From assembly GCA_029779995.1 (NCBI GenBank), contig JAKOZM010000442.1, forward strand, positions 1 through 19,590: a stretch of 19,590 bases of DNA, read 5' to 3'. The translations under genes were made by a program, and so were the position numbers. This document shows positions 14,540 through 19,590 of this stretch, piece by piece. The DNA is from Actinomycetes bacterium. GTDB lineage: Bacteria; Actinomycetota; Actinomycetes; S36-B12; UBA10799. Position 1 is the stretch's first letter; every line of letters begins with the position of its first letter. The notes under the pieces are model-generated. The model had not been told where the DNA came from, searched no databases, and saw only the letters and a program-made list of their open reading frames with translations.

Positions 14540-15310
14540 TCAGGTGAGGCGCGCCATGACCGCACCCGTGAGGGGCAGATAGAACCTGCGCGGGGTGTAC
14601 TGCATGGCCACGCGGATGGCCCGATAGGCCAGGCCCGGCACGCTCACTCCATGCCCGGAGTGCAGATCCTTCAGGGCCGTGTCGACCACGGCGTCAGCGT
14701 CGAGCCAGAATATGCCGGGCACGTTGGCCTCCACGCCCGCACGGTCCTGAAAACCGGTCGGCACCAGACCCGGGGTCAGGGCCAGCAGGCTCACCCCGGA
14801 ACCAGCGAGCTGCTGACGCAGACCCTGGGTGAACGCGGTGACCCACGCCTTGCTGGCCGCGTAGGTGGGCGCCATGGGATCGGGCGCGAAGGAGGCCACT
14901 GACGACACGTTGATGACCGAGCCTTCACCGCGCTCGACCATGGCGCCGACGGCGGCGTAAGTCAGGCGCATCACGGCGCGGACGTTGACGAGCACCATCT
15001 CGTCCTCGGTCTCGAGGTCGTGGGACAGGAAGTCGCCCGCGTAGAGCCCGAACCCCGCATTGTTGACCAGCAGGTCGATCTCCTGGTCGGTCAAGGCGTT
15101 CTCGACGCGCCGGCAGTCCGCCAGTTTGGCCAGATCGGCGCGCAGTACCTCGGCCTCGACACCGAACTCCTCGTGGAGTTCCGTTGCGACCTCCGCCAGG
15201 CGCTCGCGGGTGCGGGCAACGAGGACGAGATCGAAACCATCGGCGGCGAGGCGGCGGGCGAACGAGTATCCGATGCCAGATGTGGCACCTGTGATCAAAG
15301 CAATGGGCAT
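14540..15310 (-). CDS. Short-chain dehydrogenase/reductase (DltE/COG0300-like)
   Basis: A 256-residue NADP(H)-preferring SDR. It shows TGATSGIG (7-14), R33 after strand two (VART, favouring NADP), D59 in RADL, NNAG (83-86) followed by FGLYAGDF, and the catalytic S136/S137 with Y150 and K154 in YAASK. The proline-rich TPGLVPTGF follows at 179-187. The C-terminal tail (YRAIRVAMQYTPRRFYLPL) is basic and hydrophobic, as in mycobacterial homologues thought to act on lipids. The ATG at 15310 has GAGGA ten bases upstream. It is the first gene of the long minus-strand run and is divergent from the VOC gene across about 142 bases. It ends 68 bases before the PhoD-like start, so co-transcription is possible but not certain. 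The substrate is unknown. Confidence 0.9.
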   Translation of the reverse strand: MPIALITGATSGIGYSFARRLAADGFDLVLVARTRERLAEVATELHEEFGVEAEVLRADLAKLADCRRVENALTDQEIDLLVNNAGFGLYAGDFLSHDLETEDEMVLVNVRAVMRLTYAAVGAMVERGEGSVINVSSVASFAPDPMAPTYAASKAWVTAFTQGLRQQLAGSGVSLLALTPGLVPTGFQDRAGVEANVPGIFWLDADAVVDTALKDLHSGHGVSVPGLAYRAIRVAMQYTPRRFYLPLTGAVMARLT

Positions 15311-15452
15311 GAGTCATTGTTCCTCGCAGACGCGGTTCTACCCGCGCCATGGTCGTGAGCCGCGTCACAGCCCGCTGCGCCCCCGCCGAGCGCGTCTGGC
15401 GACCCACATCAGCCCTATGCAAAGGACACCGACCTACGGCAGGCTCGACGTC

Positions 15453-15875
15453 ATGGATTGGACACTCGAGGTGGTGGTCGTGCCCGTCTCCGACGTCGAC
15501 CGGGCCAAGCAGTTCTACGCCGAAGGACTCGGGTTCGCTGTCGATCACGACACCGCTATCGAGGGCGTTGGACGCATCGTGCAACTCACGCCACCCGGAT
15601 CGGGGTGCTCGATCGTCATCGGAAACGGTCTCGTGCCCAGCATGCCGCCGGGTTCGCTCAAGGGTCTGCAGCTCGTGGTCGCGGACGTGACCCAGGCACG
15701 CGCCGAGCTGGTGGCACGCGGCGTGCAGGTCAGCGACATCGTGACGCTGGGCACCAGCCCGTCCTCGACCCCGCACCCCCTGGACAACGTGGGCTTCATC
15801 TTTCTCGAAGACCCTGACGGCAACGGCTGGGCGATCCAGCAGATCTCCGCGCGGGGCGCTCGACCGGGCACATAA
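15453..15875 (+). CDS. VOC superfamily (glyoxalase/bleomycin-resistance-like) protein
   Basis: A 140-residue single-module protein with two beta-alpha-beta-beta-beta units. Unit one has VVVVPVSDVDRAKQFYAEGLGF (7-28, read in two parts: strand then helix); unit two has LQLVVADVTQARAEL (72-86) and ends in FLEDPDGNGWAIQQI (117-131), the family signature. The first-strand residue usually His is replaced by Glu or Val (LEVVVVP), so a standard metal site is not clear. The DNA before it (15311-15452) is a divergent gap with no strong promoter. The ATG at 15453 is chosen because the fold starts at once; a weak AGG is nine bases upstream. An in-frame ATG at 15417 has no ribosome-binding site. VOC proteins of this size are diverse (isomerases, dioxygenases, resistance proteins), so no reaction is assigned. 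Confidence 0.85.
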   Translation: MDWTLEVVVVPVSDVDRAKQFYAEGLGFAVDHDTAIEGVGRIVQLTPPGSGCSIVIGNGLVPSMPPGSLKGLQLVVADVTQARAELVARGVQVSDIVTLGTSPSSTPHPLDNVGFIFLEDPDGNGWAIQQISARGARPGT

Positions 15876-15899
15876 TGGCGCAAACCCGCGCCCGAAGCG

Positions 15900-15946
15900 C
15901 TGATCAACTTATCCTCCGATCAGAGGTGTTTACCCCCTGTTAACAG
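15900..15946. promoter_or_regulatory. Two dyad elements upstream of the BASS-USP fusion gene
   Basis: CTGATC (15900-15905) pairs with GATCAG (15918-15923) across 12 bases, and CTGTTAACAG (15937-15946) is a perfect 10-base palindrome. Both lie in the 86-base gap before the ATG at 15962, 16 to 62 bases upstream. This is an AT-richer island in GC-rich DNA and probably contains the promoter and a control site. No DosR-type dyad is visible. Confidence 0.35.
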
Positions 15947-15961
15947 TGCTCGCGTGCCGGA

Positions 15962-17734
15962 ATGCAAGAAAGCGCCTTGATCGATATCGTCCTTCCGCTC
16001 GTCCTTGCCTTCGTCATGATCGGCATCGGGCTGACGCTACAAGTCGACGACTTCGCCCGACAACGACGTAAGCCCCTACCCGCCGTCGTGGGCGTGCTCG
16101 GGTGGGCCATCGGCATCCCGCTCATAGGTTTCGCCGTAGTGGCCGTGTTCGATCTGCCCAGCACGCTGGCCGTCGGGCTCATCCTGGTGGCGGCCACCTC
16201 GGGCGGCACGACCTCGAACGTCATGGCCTATCTGGCCAAGGGCAATGTGGCTCTCGGCCTGGTACTCACCGTCGTGACGGCCCTGCTATCCATCGTCACG
16301 CTGCCGCTGTGGGTCGGCTGGGCCCTGAACCTGTGGGGCGGCGACCTGCCCGGGGGCAGCTACATCAGCGTGTCCTTCATGGACGTTGCCGGCCTGTTGG
16401 TGGCGATCATCTTCGTTCCCGTCGGCCTGGGCATGATCATCCGCTACAAGAAGCCCGCCCTCGCTTCCCGCCTGGAGAAGACCGTCTCCCTGGTCAGCTT
16501 CGTGGTGCTCTTCGGCCTGATCTTCGGTGTCATCGCCAGCCTCGGCGATCAGGCCTGGGAGATGCTGTCACAGGCCGGTCCCGCCTGTCTGGCGCTGGCA
16601 ACCCTCGGCGGGGTCTTCGGCCTGCTCCTGGGGATGCTCACCCGGCTGGATCGCGCCGACGGCATCGCGATCGCCATGGAATTCTCCATCAAGAACGTCA
16701 CCCTGAGCATGCTGCTCGCCCTCAGTGCCCTCGGCTCCGACGCGATGGCACTGCCCAGCGCCGTTTACGGCGTCGTGGCCTACATCCCGGGCCTTGCACT
16801 GATGTACCTCGGCCGGCGGTTCATGGCCAAGCCGGTGCTCGCCCCCGTCGAACCGTCGCGTCGGCCCATCGTCGTGGGGTACTCCGGTTCGGACTCCTCA
16901 CTACCCGCGGTGCAGTGGGCAGCCGGCGAGGCGAATGCCACCGGTCGCCCGCTGCGCATCGTGATGTCCTGGGGCATGCCGACCTACGGCATCAACCCGC
17001 TGTCGCAGGCCGCGGACCTGGACCGCACCCACGCGGAGGCCGTCATCAACGCGGTCGTCTACCAATTGCGCGCCGACCTGCCCGGTCTGGAGGTCGAGGG
17101 CAAACTCGTCCGTGGTCAACCCGCACAGGGGCTGCTCGAACGCTCTGACGATGCCGCATTGGTGGTCATCGGCAACCGCTCCCGACGCAATCTGGCCCGC
17201 CTTGTGCTGGGCTCGGTGTCCTCGGCGGTCGTCACCCACGTCGATGTCCCGGTCGTGCTCGTCCGCGAGGACGCCGGGGCGCATGGCCCCGTCTACCGGG
17301 AAGGACCCATCGTGGTGGGCCTGGACGGCTCACCGGGGTCCGAGGCCGCCGTCGCCTTCGCCATGGAAGCCTCCCTGCATCACGGCATGGCCGTGCACGC
17401 CGTCCACACCATGGACGAGAGGGTGCTCGCCACCGCCAGTACCGGCACCTCCGGTACCGCAACCGCGACAGTGCCGGCTTCGACGAGGCTGCTGGAGGTC
17501 TCACCGGCCCTGAAGCAAGCCCGCACGGAATACCCGGCGGTGGTCGTCACGGAGATCATCGAGGCGGGCCACCCCAACGAGGTCATCGTCGCCGCGGGTG
17601 CCGGGGCAGCGCTGACTGTTGTGGGCAGTCGTGGACACGGGGGGTTCAAGGGGCTCATGCTCGGCTCGGTCAGCCGGGCTGTCATCGAGCACGTTGAATC
17701 GCCCGTGGCGGTCGTGCGACCGTCCGAGACGTGA
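15962..17734 (+). CDS. BASS/SBF-family transporter fused to two universal stress protein domains
   Basis: A 590-residue three-part protein. Residues 1-287 are a bile acid:sodium symporter (SBF) type membrane domain with about nine hydrophobic segments. It carries the conserved ATSGGTTSNVMAYLAKGNVA (78-97) and EFSIKNVTLSMLLALSALGS (240-259). Residues 301-436 form one Usp domain (VVGYSGSDSS; ATP-loop equivalent GNRSRRNLARLVLGS). Residues 448-587 form a second (VVGLDGSPGS; VVGSRGHGGFKGLMLGS, 553-569). The second keeps the ATP motif G-x2-G-x9-G-S exactly; in the first the second glycine is serine (S407). Known: BASS proteins carry organic anions with sodium; Usp domains bind ATP/AMP and signal stress. 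Inferred: the cytoplasmic Usp pair gates transport by nucleotide level. The ATG at 15962 has a weak site (CCGGA). A Ser/Thr/Gly/Ala-rich insert lies at 490-508. Confidence 0.9.
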   Translation: MQESALIDIVLPLVLAFVMIGIGLTLQVDDFARQRRKPLPAVVGVLGWAIGIPLIGFAVVAVFDLPSTLAVGLILVAATSGGTTSNVMAYLAKGNVALGLVLTVVTALLSIVTLPLWVGWALNLWGGDLPGGSYISVSFMDVAGLLVAIIFVPVGLGMIIRYKKPALASRLEKTVSLVSFVVLFGLIFGVIASLGDQAWEMLSQAGPACLALATLGGVFGLLLGMLTRLDRADGIAIAMEFSIKNVTLSMLLALSALGSDAMALPSAVYGVVAYIPGLALMYLGRRFMAKPVLAPVEPSRRPIVVGYSGSDSSLPAVQWAAGEANATGRPLRIVMSWGMPTYGINPLSQAADLDRTHAEAVINAVVYQLRADLPGLEVEGKLVRGQPAQGLLERSDDAALVVIGNRSRRNLARLVLGSVSSAVVTHVDVPVVLVREDAGAHGPVYREGPIVVGLDGSPGSEAAVAFAMEASLHHGMAVHAVHTMDERVLATASTGTSGTATATVPASTRLLEVSPALKQARTEYPAVVVTEIIEAGHPNEVIVAAGAGAALTVVGSRGHGGFKGLMLGSVSRAVIEHVESPVAVVRPSET

Positions 17735-17766
17735 CGCGGCAGTCCCCGCCAAGTTTTGTGCCGCGT
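17734..17766 (+). terminator. Hairpin directly after the BASS-USP stop (possible terminator)
   Basis: ACGCGGCA (17734-17741) and TGCCGCGT (17759-17766) pair perfectly over 8 bases with a 17-base loop, starting on the last base of the stop codon. A second arm pair, GCCAA (17748-17752) and TTGGC (17766-17770), would compete. No T-tract follows, so intrinsic termination is only possible. Confidence 0.4.
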
Positions 17767-17866
17767 TGGCTCTACGCCACGATGATCGTCACCAATGATC
17801 ACCCGCCATCCGCCTGCGCTGTCGCACTCTGCGGCCAGCGCCTTCCACCGCCAGTCAGGAGCCACG

Positions 17867-18004
17867 ATGAGCCGTACCGGAGACCACGCCGAGGACATCG
17901 ACCACGAACTCGAGCACGCCGGACGTGAGGTGGGCGAGTCGTTCGCCAACTCCGTTGGTGAACCGGATGACAGCGAGGCCGCCGTCATCGACTCCACCGA
18001 CTGA
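17867..18004 (+). CDS. Small acidic hypothetical protein (45 residues)
   Basis: The ATG at 17867 has AGGA seven bases upstream and opens a 45-residue frame beginning MSRTGDHAEDIDHELEHAG. About a third of residues are Asp or Glu, with several His and few hydrophobics. The first half could form one amphipathic helix; the tail (GEPDDSEAAVIDSTD) looks disordered. No family is recognised. It ends 42 bases before the acyl-CoA synthetase, whose own ribosome-binding site lies in that gap, so the two are likely co-transcribed. An upstream in-frame ATG (17795) lacks a ribosome-binding site. It may be a small regulator or binding partner, but no function can be assigned, and it could be a chance frame. 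Confidence 0.55.
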   Translation: MSRTGDHAEDIDHELEHAGREVGESFANSVGEPDDSEAAVIDSTD

Positions 18005-18046
18005 TCCCGCCACCACAGACCACCACCTACCACGCAGAGGACTCAC

Positions 18047-19590
18047 ATGACACAAACACTGTCCGGCGACCTGGCAGCCCCACTGCCACCGGCGGCTCCC
18101 ACCCTTTCGCAGTCGATTCTGGACCGCATCGCGCAGACCCCTGACGCACCCGCTTTCGCCTCCCCCAACGACGACGGCACCTGGCGAGTACGGACCTGGA
18201 AGGAGGCCGGCGACGAGATGTCCCGGCTAGCGGCCGGACTGCTCTCCCTCGGCCTGCAGCCCGAGGAGCGGGTGGCCATCGCGAGCAACACCCGGGTCGA
18301 ATGGGTGCTCGCCGACGGCGCAGTGATGCTGGCCGGGGGCGCGAACACCACGATCTACCCCAGCACCGGCGAAGAGGACTTCGCCTACATCATGAACGAC
18401 TCCGGGTCGCGCTTCCTGATCGCTGAGGATCAGGGTCAGGCGGACAAGGCGCTATCGCAAAGCGACCAGATCCCGTCGCTGGAGAAGATCATCCTCATCG
18501 ACGGCCCCGGGGATGGCGATCGGGTTCTGTCGTGGGCGGAGTGGGAAGCACTGGGCGCACAGGCGCTGGCGGCCGATCCGTACCTGGTCCAGAACACCGT
18601 GGCCACCATCAAGCCGGAGTCTCTGGCGACCCTCATCTACACCTCGGGGACCACCGGCCGGCCCAAGGGCGTGATGCTGCCGCAGAGCAACTGGGTGTTC
18701 CAGGGCGCGAGTATGCAGGCCCTCGGCGTGGTGCAGCCCGACGATGTCCAGTTCCTCTGGCTGCCCCTGGCGCACTCCTTCGGCAAGGTGCTGCTGTCCG
18801 CGGCGTTCCAGGTGGGCTTTGTGACCTACATCGATGGCCGGGTACCGAAGATCGTCGAGAACCTACCCGTCGTGCAGCCCACCATCATGGCCGGGGTCCC
18901 GCGCATCTTCGAGAAGATCTACCAGGGTGCCAACGCCAAGGCCAAGGCCGGCGGCGGGGCGAAGGCGAAGATCTTCGACTGGGCCTTCGCGGCCTCGACG
19001 GAGATCAAGGCCAAGCAGCGCGCCGGTGAGCCCGCGGGACCGATGGCCCCGGCGCGGCTCGCCCTGGCCGACAAACTGGTCTTCTCCAAGATCCAGGCCC
19101 TCACAGGTGGCCGGATGCGGGTCATGATCTCCGGATCGGCCGCCCTCAACGGGGACGTCGCCCGCTGGTTCGATGCCGCTGGCCTGCCCATCATCGAGGG
19201 GTACGGCCTCACCGAGAACTCGGCGGCTGCCTGTGTGGTGCGGCCCGACGACCTGGTGTTCGGGTCGGTCGGTCAGCCCCTACCCGGCACGCAGGTGATG
19301 ATCGCTGAGGATGGCGAGGTGCTGTTGCGCGGGCCTCACGTCATGCATGGCTACTGGAACCTGCCCGAGGTGAACGCCGAGACGCTGCTACCCGACGGGT
19401 GGCTCGCCACCGGCGACATCGGTGAGCTCGACGAGGCCGGCCGCCTGAAGATCACCGACCGCAAGAAGGATCTGGTGAAGACCTCCGGCGGCAAGTACAT
19501 CGCCCCTGGTCAGATCGCGGCCCAGTTCAAGGTGATCTCCGCCCTGGCGTCGAACCTGGTCGTCCATGCCAGCGACCGCAACTACGCCAC
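18047..19590 (+). CDS. fadD: Long-chain acyl-CoA synthetase, FadD15-like (C-terminus cut by window edge)
   Basis: The first 514 residues of an AMP-forming ligase that activates fatty acids to acyl-CoA with ATP. It shows the P-loop YTSGTTGRPKG (198-208), a family helix block LWLPLAHSFGK (237-247), GVPRIFEKIY (283-292), YGLTENSAA (386-394), the adenylate aspartate in TGDIGE (455-460), and the hinge KITDRKKDLVKTSGGKYI (468-485). The lysine-bearing C-terminal subdomain is incomplete; related proteins are about 600 residues, so roughly 85 are missing. An Ala/Lys/Gly-rich loop (294-308) lies where long-chain members carry a variable helix. The ATG at 18047 has AGAGG five to seven bases upstream. 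It could feed acyl-CoA to the WS/DGAT encoded about 13 kb away; that link is inference. Confidence 0.94.
   Translation, partial: MTQTLSGDLAAPLPPAAPTLSQSILDRIAQTPDAPAFASPNDDGTWRVRTWKEAGDEMSRLAAGLLSLGLQPEERVAIASNTRVEWVLADGAVMLAGGANTTIYPSTGEEDFAYIMNDSGSRFLIAEDQGQADKALSQSDQIPSLEKIILIDGPGDGDRVLSWAEWEALGAQALAADPYLVQNTVATIKPESLATLIYTSGTTGRPKGVMLPQSNWVFQGASMQALGVVQPDDVQFLWLPLAHSFGKVLLSAAFQVGFVTYIDGRVPKIVENLPVVQPTIMAGVPRIFEKIYQGANAKAKAGGGAKAKIFDWAFAASTEIKAKQRAGEPAGPMAPARLALADKLVFSKIQALTGGRMRVMISGSAALNGDVARWFDAAGLPIIEGYGLTENSAAACVVRPDDLVFGSVGQPLPGTQVMIAEDGEVLLRGPHVMHGYWNLPEVNAETLLPDGWLATGDIGELDEAGRLKITDRKKDLVKTSGGKYIAPGQIAAQFKVISALASNLVVHASDRNYA

Noticed and set aside
15876..15961. DosR-type site before the Usp-containing gene
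   Set aside because: Mycobacterial usp genes are often under DosR, but the GGGACT-N6-AGTCCC type dyad is not present here; only other dyads are.

Overview
The window is GC-rich DNA with tightly packed, mostly single-orientation genes and frequent ATGA or TGATG stop/start overlaps. It encodes a mycobacterial-style WS/DGAT acyltransferase, a FadD15-like acyl-CoA synthetase, an excalibur-tailed secreted nuclease and a BcrA-type ABC exporter. Together these point to a free-living actinobacterium. The genus cannot be named from sequence reading alone. No rRNA, tRNA, CRISPR array, insertion sequence or phage gene was seen, and no gene-free stretch exceeds 300 bases.

Layout. Positions 1-1494 (minus) hold a small lipoprotein, a secreted Staphylococcus-nuclease-like protein with an excalibur Ca-binding tail, and the N-terminal 146 residues of a GlpD-like FAD glycerol-3-phosphate dehydrogenase that runs off the left edge. 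Positions 1604-3345 (plus) hold a two-gene ABC exporter with translationally coupled ATPase and ABC-2 permease. Positions 3368-15310 form a long run of ten minus-strand genes. Read in transcription order it has three parts. First is an SDR (14540-15310). Second is a cassette of PhoD-like phosphatase, COG3375-type GNAT, N-succinylamino acid racemase/OSBS-like enolase-superfamily enzyme, class I aminotransferase and SDR (8794-14471). Third is a cassette of GMC alcohol oxidoreductase, TetR regulator, aldehyde dehydrogenase and WS/DGAT wax ester/TAG synthase (3368-8729). Positions 15453-19590 (plus) hold a VOC protein, a three-domain fusion of a BASS/SBF transporter to two universal stress protein domains, a 45-residue acidic protein, and a FadD15-like long-chain acyl-CoA synthetase cut by the right edge.

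How the genes may work together. The GMC, aldehyde dehydrogenase and WS/DGAT enzymes are consistent with one alcohol-aldehyde-acid/ester module. The coupled TetR probably autoregulates it through a perfect 7-2-7 palindrome (8737-8752) that abuts the GMC ribosome-binding site. The nearby acyl-CoA synthetase could supply acyl-CoA to WS/DGAT. The GNAT-NSAR-aminotransferase set resembles the N-succinyl route of D-amino acid handling, but no desuccinylase is visible here.

The most unusual objects are the BASS-USP-USP fusion, the GMC-TetR-ALDH-WS/DGAT operon with its candidate operator, and the phosphatase-GNAT-NSAR-aminotransferase cassette. All functions are inferred from motifs read by eye; no database search was possible.
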